Origin: Clostridia bacterium
GTDB lineage: Bacteria; Bacillota; Clostridia; Oscillospirales; Acutalibacteraceae
DNA length: 64,000 nucleotides
Assembly (NCBI GenBank): GCA_017517665.1
Contig: JAFWYP010000041.1
Coordinates: 1 to 64,000 of the forward strand
Reading direction: 5' to 3'
Shown here: one piece after another, positions 50,535-59,762 of the stretch
Position numbering within the stretch: position 1 is the first letter of the stretch
Layout of the letters: every line of letters begins with the position of its first letter
The notes under the pieces: model-generated
What the model was told of the DNA's origin: nothing
The model's database searches: none
Seen by the model: only the letters and a program-made list of their open reading frames with translations
Translations under genes and position numbers: made by a program

Positions 50535-51419
50535 ATGGCAGAAAGAAACACGGAAAGAAATATGATTTCACATAATCGCAGTAAAAAAATCATTTTGACT
50601 GCGGTTGCGGTAATCTGCACCCTTTCTGTTCTTATCATTGTTTTTCTTGCCTGCAAGAATCCTCTTTACTTTTCAATTTCGCAGCACAAAACAGAAAAAC
50701 ATGAATATTCAGAAGCCTATGAATTGATTGAAGGTGTTCACACCGAAAAAGCGGAGGCTCTTGCGCTTTACCTTTCTCTCAGAAATGATATCAATGAAAG
50801 ATATCCTCTTTTGCTGACTGATTTCAATCCTGCCGTAATTTCGGAATGGACTCAGGCGGTTTCGGATATTGAGAATGCAAAGCATCTTCTGAGTGACGAA
50901 ATTGCTCTTGAAGCGGAAAAGCTTGCAGAAACTGTCCGACGCGTCAATTCTTGCCTTACTCAATACGGTCAGATAAGAACGGATATCATTTCGCTAATGG
51001 ATATTTTTGCAGAGATAAACAGGCTGTATACCAAAGCGCCCGACGGTAAAAATGTTTCATTTACCGTTTCGGAGGAGAGGGTAAAGATAAGCTTATGGGA
51101 ACAGCAGATTTCAACTGTTTATAACTATGCAAACACTATTCCCGGTTATGAGAATATTTATCTGCTTAATTATCTTATCAAAGAAGCAGAGGGCGAATGC
51201 CTTGAATTGCAGAAATCCATGGATTCTGTAATTGCAAAGGGATATAAGGATACAGACCTCATAAGACTCAGCGGTTCGGGTCAGAAGCAGTTCCCTGCAA
51301 TAACGAACAGCAATAATGAATCGGTAAACCTTCTGCAGAAAGAGCTTTATGAAAAATATCTTTATGACGGAATCTGTGTTCAGCTTGCATCGGTTCTCGG
51401 CGTATATTATGAGGTGTGA
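50535..51419 (+). CDS. Single-pass membrane protein, helical, unknown function
   Basis: 294 aa. Basic N-terminus then one TM (IILTAVAVICTLSVLIIVFL, residues about 20-40) and an extracellular, mostly helical domain with coiled-coil-like Glu/Leu spacing (SDIENAKHLLSDEIALEAEK). No family recognised. RBS GAAAGG. Its stop lies 2 bases before the next start, so the two are co-transcribed. Confidence 0.6.
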   Translation: MAERNTERNMISHNRSKKIILTAVAVICTLSVLIIVFLACKNPLYFSISQHKTEKHEYSEAYELIEGVHTEKAEALALYLSLRNDINERYPLLLTDFNPAVISEWTQAVSDIENAKHLLSDEIALEAEKLAETVRRVNSCLTQYGQIRTDIISLMDIFAEINRLYTKAPDGKNVSFTVSEERVKISLWEQQISTVYNYANTIPGYENIYLLNYLIKEAEGECLELQKSMDSVIAKGYKDTDLIRLSGSGQKQFPAITNSNNESVNLLQKELYEKYLYDGICVQLASVLGVYYEV

Positions 51420-51421
51420 AA

Positions 51422-52144
51422 ATGAGATTTGCGGTTCTGACTGTTTTGTTCATAGCGGAATTATTCGCTCTTAAGCATTACATTAAAATAATGTATCCGA
51501 AAATCGGATGGAATACTCTTCTTGCAAAATCGCTGTGTTCCCTGATATTTGTGATAACCGCGATTTTCGCGCAGTCCTTTTCGGAGGGCAGATTTGTTTT
51601 CAATACAATGCTCGCAGCTTTTATCTGTTCTTTTTTCGGAGATGTTTTTCTTCATGTTTATCCGAAACTCGGAAACGAAATCGTGAACTATGCACTCGGC
51701 GGAGTGAGCTTTCTTGTGGGACATGTGCTGTATATCGTTTCGTTTGTGAAAGCGGAAAAAGCTTTTGTTCTTCCCGGAAACATTCTTGCTGTTCAGATTG
51801 CTTCGGCGGCCGTTCTCTGCATTGCGGTTAATGTTCTTATGAGGGCTTTTGGTATGAAGCTCGGCAAATTCGGCGTGCCCGTTATAATTTACAGCTTTGC
51901 GCTTATGATAATGGTTGTCAAAGCCGTCACCCTCGGATATATGCTTGCATCGTCGGGCAGGGGAGTTATTTCTGCTTTTGTGACGGGAATCGGCGCGGTT
52001 ATGTTTGCAGCATCTGATATCGTTCTCGCGAGTGATTTCTTCACGGGAGGCAAGGATTTAAAAAAGAAAACCGCCAACATGGTTCTCTATTACGGCGGTC
52101 AGATGCTTCTTGCAGTCTCGCTTTTATGGATAAATTATAATTAA
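51422..52144 (+). CDS. YhhN/TMEM86-family membrane protein
   Basis: 240 aa, about eight TM helices. ATG 51422 with GAGGTG upstream. Motifs of the lysoplasmalogenase family: ICSFFGDVFLH, SFLVGHVLYIVSF, GIGAVMFAASDIVLAS and MVLYYGGQMLL, with the conserved Asp residues. Relatives cleave lysoplasmalogens or modify lipids; plasmalogens are common in anaerobic clostridia, which fits. Confidence 0.75.
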   Translation: MRFAVLTVLFIAELFALKHYIKIMYPKIGWNTLLAKSLCSLIFVITAIFAQSFSEGRFVFNTMLAAFICSFFGDVFLHVYPKLGNEIVNYALGGVSFLVGHVLYIVSFVKAEKAFVLPGNILAVQIASAAVLCIAVNVLMRAFGMKLGKFGVPVIIYSFALMIMVVKAVTLGYMLASSGRGVISAFVTGIGAVMFAASDIVLASDFFTGGKDLKKKTANMVLYYGGQMLLAVSLLWINYN

Positions 52145-52174
52145 AGTATAAACAATAATTGAATTATAAATTTA

Positions 52175-52203
52175 TTGACAATAAAATAACCGTGTGGTAA
52201 AAT
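52175..52203 (+). promoter_or_regulatory. Promoter of the riboswitch-controlled ATPase
   Basis: TTGACA 52175-52180, 17-bp spacer, TAAAAT 52198-52203; it starts the yybP-ykoY leader about 10 bases downstream. Confidence 0.75.
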
Positions 52204-52215
52204 ATATCAACAAGT

Positions 52216-52351
52216 TAAAGGGGAGTAGCTTACGGGTTATACCCGAGCAGTCTGTCAACAACCGTTGCTTATGCATCTGGCAGGCACCCGGCTTTTGGGA
52301 AGCAAGACCTTTGACAGAGAATTTTGCCGTTCTCTGCCATGGGTTTTATTT
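52216..52351 (+). promoter_or_regulatory. yybP-ykoY manganese riboswitch with expression platform
   Basis: The leader has the conserved features of this class: AAAGGGGAGTAGC at 52217, CCCGAGCAG with TCTGTCA, the complementary TGGCAGGCACCCGGC and the closing AGACCTTTGAC at 52305. P1 pairs AAAGG with CCTTT. After it, AGAGAA / TTCTCT forms a hairpin followed by GGGTTTTATTTTT, a probable terminator. Known members sense Mn2+ and turn genes on when it is high. Confidence 0.88.
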
Positions 52352-52385
52352 TTATAAAACAGAATTTTTGAAAGGATTGAATTTA

Positions 52386-55061
52386 ATGAAGTTCTATCTC
52401 GAACAGATCGGCGATGTTTTTGCTCATGTCAAGAGTTCAGATGCAGGTCTGGCAACGGCAGAAGCTGAAAAAAGACTTGCTGAAAACGGCAAAAACAAGC
52501 TTGCGGAAGGCAAGAAAAAGACGATGTTCCAGCGCGTGCTTGAACAGCTTTCCGACCCGATGATTATCATTCTTATCGTTGCCGCAGTAATTTCGGCAAT
52601 CACGGAATGGGTTGAAGCAGGCAGCATTACCGTTCCCACCGACACAATCATCATCATGGTTGTTGTTGTTATCAACACGGTGCTCGGTGTTGTTCAGGAA
52701 AGCAAGGCTGAAGCCGCTATTGAAGCGCTTCAGGAAATGAGTGCCGCAACCTCAAAGGTTCTCCGTGACGGCAAGCTTGTTTCCGTAAGAAGTGAAGATC
52801 TTGTAGTGGGTGATATTATTGTTCTTGAAGCAGGTGACGCTGTTCCTGCAGACTGCCGTATATTTGAATGCGCAAGCATGAAGATTGAAGAAGCAGCTCT
52901 TACGGGCGAATCTGTTCCTGTTGATAAGCTTATAAATGTTCTTACAGGCGGCGACAACGGAGAAGTTTCTCTCGGCGACAGAAAGAATATGGCATATATG
53001 GGTTCAACCGTTGTTTACGGCAGAGGCAAAGCGGTTGTTGTTGCAACAGGTATGGACACTGAAATGGGTAAGATTGCCGATGCTATCGCACAGGCAGAAG
53101 AAGGTCAGACTCCTCTTCAGATAAAGCTTTCACAGCTTTCAAAAATCCTTACCTACCTTGTTCTCGGAATCTGCGTTGTTCTTCTCGCATTCCAGGTTAT
53201 CACTGCGTATTTCGGCGAAGGCTTAAGCTTCAATGTTTTCCTTGAAAGCTTCATGGTTGCCGTTTCACTTGCGGTTGCGGCTATCCCCGAAGGTCTTGCA
53301 GCTGTTGTTACAATCGTTCTTTCAATCGGCGTTACAAATATGTCAAAGAAGAACGCCATCATCAGAAAGCTCACAGCTGTTGAAACTCTCGGCTGTGCTC
53401 AGATTATCTGCTCAGATAAGACCGGTACTCTCACTCAGAATAAGATGACTGTTGTTGACCATTACGGCGACAATGAGGCTCTTATCGCAAAGGCAATGGC
53501 TCTTTGCTGTGACGCTGAAATTGATGAAGAAGGCGTTGTTACCGGCGAGCCTACCGAAGCAGCTCTTGTTTATTATGCAAACGAACTCGGTCTTAATAAG
53601 AATGACCTTGTTGCAAACGCTCCCAGAATAGGCGAAGCTCCCTTCGATTCAGGCAGAAAGATGATGTCAACCGTTCATCAGACTGCTGAAGGCATAGTTC
53701 AGTATACAAAGGGCGCACCCGATGTTATTCTTAACATCTGCAAATACGCTCTTATTGACGGCGAAGTTGTTCCCTTTACCGAAGATGTTAAGGCTGCTGT
53801 TCTTGCGGATAACAAGAGAATGGCAGACCAGGCACTCCGCGTTCTTGCCGTTGCATGCAGAGATTATGATTCTGCACCCGCAGATTTTGCTCCCGAGGCA
53901 CTTGAAAACAATCTTGTTTTCATCGGTCTTACGGGTATGATTGACCCTGCCCGTCCCGAAGTTAAGGCGGCTATCGAAGAATGCCGTTCTGCAGGTATCA
54001 CACCCATCATGATTACCGGTGACCATAAGGATACCGCAGTTGCGATTGCAAAACAGCTTGGTATTATCGAAAATGAATCAAATGCTATTACGGGCGCACA
54101 GCTCGATGAAATCAGCGACGAAGATTTTGCTGAAAGAGTTTCCGAATTCAGAGTTTATGCCCGTGTTCAGCCTGAGCACAAGACAAGAATCGTTAATGCA
54201 TGGCGTGCAAAGGGCATGATTACCGCAATGACAGGCGACGGCGTTAATGATGCTCCCTCAATCAAGAGTGCAGACATCGGCGTAGGTATGGGTATCACAG
54301 GCACAGACGTTACAAAGAACGTTGCAGACATGGTTCTTGCAGACGATAACTTTGCAACAATCGTTTCCGCAGTTTCAGAAGGCAGAAGAATTTATGACAA
54401 CATCAGAAAGGCTATTCAGTTCCTTCTCGGTTCAAACCTTTCGGAAGTTCTTTCAATCTTTACGGCAACAATTCTCGGATTCACAATCCTCAAACCCGTT
54501 CACCTTCTTTTCATTAACCTTGTAACTGACAGTATTCCCGCACTTGCTCTCGGTCTTGAAAAGCCCGAAAGAGATATAATGAAGCGCAAACCCAGAAACA
54601 GCAAAGAAGGCGTTTTTGCAGGCGGCATGGGCTTTGATGTGGCATATCAGGGCGTTCTTGTTACAATTCTTACACTTGCTGCATTCTTCATTGGCGAATA
54701 TCTTGAAACAGGTGTTCTTGATTTCTTCCACCCCATCGAAAGCGGCGAAGGCATGACAATGGCATTCCTTACAATGTCAATGTGCGAAATCTTCCATTCA
54801 TTCAACATGCGTTCACAGAGAGGCTCTGTTATCGGCATGGCATTCGGTCAGAAGTCACACAACTGGGTTCTTTACGGTGCAATGGTTGCTTCACTTATTC
54901 TCACAACAGCAATCATCGAAATTCCGTTCCTTGCAAACATGTTTGATTTCACACACCTTGATATCAAGGCATATGCAATTTCAATCGGTCTTGCATTTAT
55001 GGTTATTCCCATTGTTGAAATCATCAAGGCAATTCAGAGAGGTCTTTCCAATAACAAATAA
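52386..55061 (+). CDS. P-type cation ATPase (P2A, probable Mn2+/Ca2+ exporter)
   Basis: 891 aa. Start at ATG 52386 after GAAAGGATTG; the frame upstream runs through the riboswitch and is not coding. P-type motifs: TGESVPVDK, SDKTGTLTQN (phosphorylated Asp), KGAPD, MITGDHKDTA and TGDGVNDAPS. TM4 holds VAAIPEGLAAVV and TM6 NLVTDSIPALALG, the P2A cation-site set. The manganese riboswitch in its leader points to Mn2+ export rather than Ca2+ alone. Confidence 0.93.
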   Translation: MKFYLEQIGDVFAHVKSSDAGLATAEAEKRLAENGKNKLAEGKKKTMFQRVLEQLSDPMIIILIVAAVISAITEWVEAGSITVPTDTIIIMVVVVINTVLGVVQESKAEAAIEALQEMSAATSKVLRDGKLVSVRSEDLVVGDIIVLEAGDAVPADCRIFECASMKIEEAALTGESVPVDKLINVLTGGDNGEVSLGDRKNMAYMGSTVVYGRGKAVVVATGMDTEMGKIADAIAQAEEGQTPLQIKLSQLSKILTYLVLGICVVLLAFQVITAYFGEGLSFNVFLESFMVAVSLAVAAIPEGLAAVVTIVLSIGVTNMSKKNAIIRKLTAVETLGCAQIICSDKTGTLTQNKMTVVDHYGDNEALIAKAMALCCDAEIDEEGVVTGEPTEAALVYYANELGLNKNDLVANAPRIGEAPFDSGRKMMSTVHQTAEGIVQYTKGAPDVILNICKYALIDGEVVPFTEDVKAAVLADNKRMADQALRVLAVACRDYDSAPADFAPEALENNLVFIGLTGMIDPARPEVKAAIEECRSAGITPIMITGDHKDTAVAIAKQLGIIENESNAITGAQLDEISDEDFAERVSEFRVYARVQPEHKTRIVNAWRAKGMITAMTGDGVNDAPSIKSADIGVGMGITGTDVTKNVADMVLADDNFATIVSAVSEGRRIYDNIRKAIQFLLGSNLSEVLSIFTATILGFTILKPVHLLFINLVTDSIPALALGLEKPERDIMKRKPRNSKEGVFAGGMGFDVAYQGVLVTILTLAAFFIGEYLETGVLDFFHPIESGEGMTMAFLTMSMCEIFHSFNMRSQRGSVIGMAFGQKSHNWVLYGAMVASLILTTAIIEIPFLANMFDFTHLDIKAYAISIGLAFMVIPIVEIIKAIQRGLSNNK

Positions 55062-55067
55062 AAAATC

Positions 55068-55098
55068 AAGGCTTTCACCAAACGGTGAAAGCCTTTTT
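55068..55098. terminator. Bidirectional terminator
   Basis: Stem AAGGCTTTCACC / GGTGAAAGCCTT with T-tracts on both sides, between the ATPase and mgtE genes. Confidence 0.85.
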
Positions 55099-55101
55099 GC
55101 T

Positions 55102-56457
55102 TTATATAAGAAATGCTTTGGCGAGACCGAAATAAATTACGAGAGTAACGATATCAACAAGAGTTGCAATCATCGGTCCTGCCATGAGTGCGGGGTCGAG
55201 TTTGATTATTTTTGCGAATATCGGAAGCGAACAACCGATAAGCTTTGCAACAACAATTGCGCAGAACATCGCGAGCGAAACAACAAGGAAAACCGAAAGA
55301 GTGCCTTCACTGAATAAATACATTCTTAATATATTGGCAATTGCAAGCACTCCGCCGCATATTGCCGCAACACGCAGTTCTTTGAGAACAATTTTGAGGT
55401 AGTCTTTTATTTCAATTTCACCGACGGCAAGACCGCGGATGATGAGCGTTGAAACCTGACTGCCTGCATTACCGCCCGTACCCATGAGCATGGGCATTGA
55501 AGCGGTCAGCGCAACGAATCCCGAGAGGAGAGTTTCGTAACCTTCGATGATTTTGCCCGTGAATGTTCCCGAAATCATGAGGATGAGAAGCCAGAGGATT
55601 CTGTTTCTTGCAAGCTTGAAAACTCCCGTTTTGAGGTATTCGTCGTCAGAGGGAGCAAGCAATGCCATCTTTTCAAAGTCTTCTGTGGTTTCTTCTTCGA
55701 TAACGTCAACGATATCGTCAACAGTGATAATGCCGACAAGTCGGTTTTCATTATCAACAACGGGAACGGATAAAAGGTCGTATTTCTTAACGATATCCGC
55801 AACATATTCGCGGTCATCGAGAGTGTTAACGGAAATAAGCTGTGCATCATCCTCCATAATATCGCCGACAAGTGTGTCCTTATCGCAAAGAAGAAGAGAA
55901 AGCAGGGGAATGCTTCCAAGGAGATGATGCTCTTTATCAATACAATAACAGGTGTAGACAGTTTCTTTGTCTATGCCTGTTTTTCTTATTTTATCAATGG
56001 CTTCTGCCGCGGTAAGACTTGTGCGCAGATGCACCATTTCGATTGTCATAAGACTGCCTGCGCAATCATCGGGGTATTTGAGGAATCTGTTGATGAGCTT
56101 TCTTGTTTCGGGATCGGAGTGTGCAAGAACTCTTGTTACAACGCTTGCAGGCATCTCCTCGAGAAAGTCAACCGTATCATCAAGGAACATTTCGTCAAGC
56201 AGAATTTCAAGCTCGGTATCGTTAATCTTTTTAACGAGGTCCGTCTGTGTTTCAGGTTCAAGATAAGCGAAAACCTCTGCGGAAATATCTTTCGGCAGAA
56301 CTCTGAACACAAAAAGCTTTTCTTTCAGTTCAAGCTCTTCAATTATAAGCGCGGTATCAACAACGTTGATTTCCGTCAGACAATCACGCAGGGCAGATAT
56401 TTCGCCCTTTTTAATCATTTCTATGATATCGGCAAGAATGACTTCAAAATTTTCCAT
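55102..56457 (-). CDS. mgtE: Magnesium transporter MgtE
   Basis: 451 aa. N-terminal helical domain, two CBS domains (about 135-255, SVPVVDNENRLVGIITVDD), and a five-helix pore with the MgtE signature TGGNAGSQVSTLIIRGLAVG and DPALMAGPMIATLVDIVTL. The CBS domains gate the pore by Mg2+. RBS AAAGGCGGCG. It has a leader of about 180 bases that does not match the M-box I know. Confidence 0.95.
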   Translation of the reverse strand: MENFEVILADIIEMIKKGEISALRDCLTEINVVDTALIIEELELKEKLFVFRVLPKDISAEVFAYLEPETQTDLVKKINDTELEILLDEMFLDDTVDFLEEMPASVVTRVLAHSDPETRKLINRFLKYPDDCAGSLMTIEMVHLRTSLTAAEAIDKIRKTGIDKETVYTCYCIDKEHHLLGSIPLLSLLLCDKDTLVGDIMEDDAQLISVNTLDDREYVADIVKKYDLLSVPVVDNENRLVGIITVDDIVDVIEEETTEDFEKMALLAPSDDEYLKTGVFKLARNRILWLLILMISGTFTGKIIEGYETLLSGFVALTASMPMLMGTGGNAGSQVSTLIIRGLAVGEIEIKDYLKIVLKELRVAAICGGVLAIANILRMYLFSEGTLSVFLVVSLAMFCAIVVAKLIGCSLPIFAKIIKLDPALMAGPMIATLVDIVTLVIYFGLAKAFLI

Positions 56458-56887
56458 AAAAAAACGCCGCCTTTCGCATACCGCAAAGACAGCACAAACA
56501 AAGGAAAGCGATTTAGTCTTAAATCACTCTGAAAACTCCGTTGACAGCTCCGTCATGCGGCTGTATGTAATTACGCTTCTACTTCGAGGGTTGGGAATAT
56601 CGGAACTGCCCAAAATTTTCACCACACATTCAAAAAAATATTTTTACCCATCTATCGTACACCTAAAAATTGATAAAGTCAAGTAAAAACAAGAAATTTT
56701 TGAAGAAAATAAAATATTTGACAAAACCGGAGAAAAACGGACATATATAGTCAAAAACGCATGAAAACGGGAGAAACTGACGGGCAATTTAAGTTTGAAA
56801 GAAAAAAGCTTTAACATTTTCAGGTTAAAAAAACACGGTGTTCCGACATAGGGTGAAGGACAGTGTCCTTCGGAAAGGAGTGGTTTA
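56458..56887. promoter_or_regulatory. Intergenic: mgtE leader and start region of the phage cassette
   Basis: 430 bp with no gene. The mgtE side (56458-56640, minus) is GC-richer with several short inverted repeats. The phage side has TTGACA at 56718-56723 with TATATA about 20 bases later, an inverted repeat GAAGGAC-AGT-GTCCTTC at 56854-56870, and the RBS GAAAGGAG. No att-like repeat or integrase was found. Confidence 0.4.
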
Positions 56888-57367
56888 ATGAAAAAAGGAT
56901 TAACCGAAAAGGAACGGCTGTTCTGCGCTTATTACGCAGACGGCGGTGATGCAAGAGGCTGCGCGGCAAGGGCAGGGTATCAGGTGATGCCTCAGAGGAA
57001 TGCCGCAAAACTTCTTGCAAGAGAAGATATCAGGTCAGAGATATCACGGCTCGAAAAGGAGAAGAGAGCTGTCGGCTCTGTTGAGAGAGGTCTTATGCGT
57101 CTTGCATTCGGTTCGGTTGCAGATGCAATGAAGCTGATGCTTTGCGAGGAAACGATGAGCGCCGAGGAGATTGAAAAGCTTGACCTTTTCAATGTTTCCG
57201 ATATCAAGCGCCCCAAGGGCGGAGGGCTTGAAATCAAGTTTTTTGACAGATTGAAGGCTCTGGAGCGTCTTGAAAAAATCGGTAACTGTGAAGATGACAC
57301 ACAGAGCAGCTTTGTGAAGGCACTTTCCGACGGCGCAAAGATGCTTTCGGGGGAGGATGAGTCTTGA
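56888..57367 (+). CDS. Phage terminase small subunit
   Basis: 159 aa. N-terminal helix-turn-helix-like part (LTEKERLFCAYYADGGDARG, CAARAGYQVMPQRNAAKLLA) typical of TerS, then a helical oligomerisation part (AFGSVADAMKLML) and KRPKGGGLEIKFFDRLKALE. Recognises packaging DNA. Its stop overlaps the TTG start of the large subunit. Confidence 0.85.
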   Translation: MKKGLTEKERLFCAYYADGGDARGCAARAGYQVMPQRNAAKLLAREDIRSEISRLEKEKRAVGSVERGLMRLAFGSVADAMKLMLCEETMSAEEIEKLDLFNVSDIKRPKGGGLEIKFFDRLKALERLEKIGNCEDDTQSSFVKALSDGAKMLSGEDES

Positions 57368-58632
57368 GCAAAAAGCAGGACTTCACAGCCTTTTCCGAAA
57401 AGCAGATGAAGGCTTTATGCTGGTGGATGCCCGAAAGTCCGCTGAAAAATTATGATGCTGTTATATGTGACGGTGCGGTGCGTTCGGGTAAAACCTTATG
57501 TATGTCCGTTTCTTTTATTGCATGGGCATTTTCTGCTTTTTCTGACCGTTCTTTTGCTCTTTGCGGAAAGACAATAGCTTCTCTTCGCCGTAACGTTGTT
57601 ACGGTTATTCTTCCCGTGCTTCGTGAACTCGGATTTGAATGCAGTGAAAAGCTTTCACAGAATCTTATCGAGATTACGTATGGCGGGTCAACAAACCGCT
57701 TCTGGCTTTTCGGCGGCAAGGATGAAAGCTCTGCCGCGCTTATTCAGGGCATGACTCTTGCTGGAGTTCTGCTCGATGAGGTAACGCTCATGCCGCGTTC
57801 TTTTGTTGAACAGGCATTGGCAAGATGCTCCGTTGACGGCTCAAAGCTCTGGTTCAATTGCAACCCCGAGCATCCGATGCATTGGTTTCATGAGGAATGG
57901 GTCAAAAAGCACCGCGAAAAAAACTGCCTTTATCTTCATTTTACAATGAAGGATAATCCTTCCCTTACACCGTCTATAATCCTACGTTATGAGAAACTTT
58001 ATTCGGGTGCGTTCTATGAACGCTTCGTTCTCGGAAGATGGGTTGCGGCGCAAGGCTGCGTATATCCGATGTTTTCGCAGGAGAAGCATGTTATGTCCCC
58101 TCCCGATTTCCTTTCGCAATACTATATCTCCTGCGATTACGGTACGGTGAACCCCTCGTCATTCGGACTGTGGGGCGAAAGCGGCGGCAGATGGTATCGG
58201 ATAAAGGAATACTATTTCAACTCGAGGGTTGAGGGCAGTCAGAGAACGGACAGCGAGCATTATGATGCACTCTGTGACCTTGCGGGAACATTGCCGATTG
58301 AAGCGGTTATAGTTGACCCTTCTGCGGCGAGCTTTATCGAATGCATAAGGCGCGCAGGAAGATTCAGGGTTATTCCCGCTAAAAATGAAGTTATCGACGG
58401 AATAAGGCGTGTTTCCGATTGCCTCAAAGAGCAGAAAATCATGTTTTCGCCCGAATGCAGAGATACGATAAAGGAATTCGGTCTTTACAGATGGGAAGAA
58501 AATGCGGCTAAAGATGCTGTCCGAAAAGAAAACGACCACGCAATGGACGATATCCGCTATTTTGTTTCAAGTGTTGTTGACAAAGAGGATGACGGCGGAT
58601 TTTTCGCTGTTGCGGCAAGAAGGAGCAGATGA
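57364..58632 (+). CDS. Phage terminase large subunit (PBSX-like)
   Basis: 422 aa, TTG start with GGGGGAGGATGAGTC upstream. ATPase: Walker A-like GAVRSGKTLCMS, Walker B GVLLDEVTLM, and coupling motif FNCNPE. RNase-H-like nuclease: SCDYGTVNPS, VDPSAASF and NDHAMDDIRY with the metal-binding Asp residues. All catalytic residues seem kept, so it may be active. Confidence 0.92.
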   Translation: MSKKQDFTAFSEKQMKALCWWMPESPLKNYDAVICDGAVRSGKTLCMSVSFIAWAFSAFSDRSFALCGKTIASLRRNVVTVILPVLRELGFECSEKLSQNLIEITYGGSTNRFWLFGGKDESSAALIQGMTLAGVLLDEVTLMPRSFVEQALARCSVDGSKLWFNCNPEHPMHWFHEEWVKKHREKNCLYLHFTMKDNPSLTPSIILRYEKLYSGAFYERFVLGRWVAAQGCVYPMFSQEKHVMSPPDFLSQYYISCDYGTVNPSSFGLWGESGGRWYRIKEYYFNSRVEGSQRTDSEHYDALCDLAGTLPIEAVIVDPSAASFIECIRRAGRFRVIPAKNEVIDGIRRVSDCLKEQKIMFSPECRDTIKEFGLYRWEENAAKDAVRKENDHAMDDIRYFVSSVVDKEDDGGFFAVAARRSR

Positions 58633-59762
58633 TGGGAATATTTAAAAAGAAAAACATTTCAAGGGTTTCCGCACCCGTGACCCAGACAAAAAACAGTCAT
58701 CCCTTCGGAATTCTGGACGGCTATGTACCGCTCGGTGCGCCTCAGATAAGGCTCTATTACACCTTGCGTGAAGCAATACCCGTTATTGATGCGGCGATTT
58801 TAAAGATAGTCCGCCTTACGGGAGGCTTTGAAATAAGATGCACCGATAAAGCAGCACAGAATGCCGCGGATGATTTTGTGAGAAACGTTTCGGTCGGAGG
58901 AAACAGACAGGGACTTTCCGCGTTTATTGAATCTTACCTTGAACAGCTTCTGACCTGCGGAACGGCTGTCGGAGAAATCGTTACCGATTCCGAGGGGAAT
59001 CCCAAAGCGCTTTTTAATGCACCGCTTAATAATATTGAGCTTAAGCGGAACAGAAACGGCTTTGATATTGATATTTTTGTAAGAGACAGCGGAGAGCTCC
59101 GCAGGGTTACGGCGCCTGAGATGTGCCTTCTGAGTGTTCTGAATCCCGAACCCGGTGCTCTTACGGGAAATTCAATTCTCAAAGGAATGCCGTTTGTAAG
59201 CTCTGTTCTTCTCAAAATATTTGAGAGCATAGGTGCAAACTGGGAGAGGGTAGGCAATCTTCGCTTTGCCGTTACCTATAATCCGAAAAACGATGCCGTT
59301 GACAGAGCGTATGCGAAAGACAGGGCTATGCAGGTTGCAAAGGAATGGGGAGAAGCGATGCAAAGCGGCTCCGAAATCCGTGACTTTGTTGCCGTCGGTG
59401 ATGTGCAGATCAAGGTTATCGGCGCGGATAATCAGATTCTGGACAGCGAAGTGCCCGTTCGCCAGATGCTTGAACAGATTATTGCGAAAACGGGCATTCC
59501 TCCGTTTATGCTGGGGCTTTCATGGTCGAGCACGGAAAGAATGTCTCAACAGCAGTCGGATGCCCTTACAAGCGAACTGGAGGCATACAGACGCATTCTC
59601 AATCCCGTTATAGAAAGAGTCTGTACGGTATTCCTCAGGAACAGAGGATTTTCGGGCGGATTTGAGATTGTCTGGAACGATATCACGCTTCAGGATGAGG
59701 TTGAACAAAGCAGAGCCATGCTTTACAGAGCGCAGGCAGAAAAAATCCAGAGAGGTGAATAA
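58629..59762 (+). CDS. Phage portal protein
   Basis: 377 aa. ATG 58629 (or the next ATG, 58632, 7 bases after AAGGAG). Portal features: IRLYYTLREAIPVIDAAILK, LTCGTAVGEIVTDSEG, LKIFESIGANWERVG and ETGIPP-like KTGIPPFMLGLSWSS. Forms the dodecameric DNA gate of the head. Overlaps the next gene by 8 bp. Confidence 0.88.
   Translation: MMGIFKKKNISRVSAPVTQTKNSHPFGILDGYVPLGAPQIRLYYTLREAIPVIDAAILKIVRLTGGFEIRCTDKAAQNAADDFVRNVSVGGNRQGLSAFIESYLEQLLTCGTAVGEIVTDSEGNPKALFNAPLNNIELKRNRNGFDIDIFVRDSGELRRVTAPEMCLLSVLNPEPGALTGNSILKGMPFVSSVLLKIFESIGANWERVGNLRFAVTYNPKNDAVDRAYAKDRAMQVAKEWGEAMQSGSEIRDFVAVGDVQIKVIGADNQILDSEVPVRQMLEQIIAKTGIPPFMLGLSWSSTERMSQQQSDALTSELEAYRRILNPVIERVCTVFLRNRGFSGGFEIVWNDITLQDEVEQSRAMLYRAQAEKIQRGE

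Noticed and set aside
52194..52385. N-terminal extension of the P-type ATPase
   Set aside because: This sequence is the yybP-ykoY riboswitch leader.
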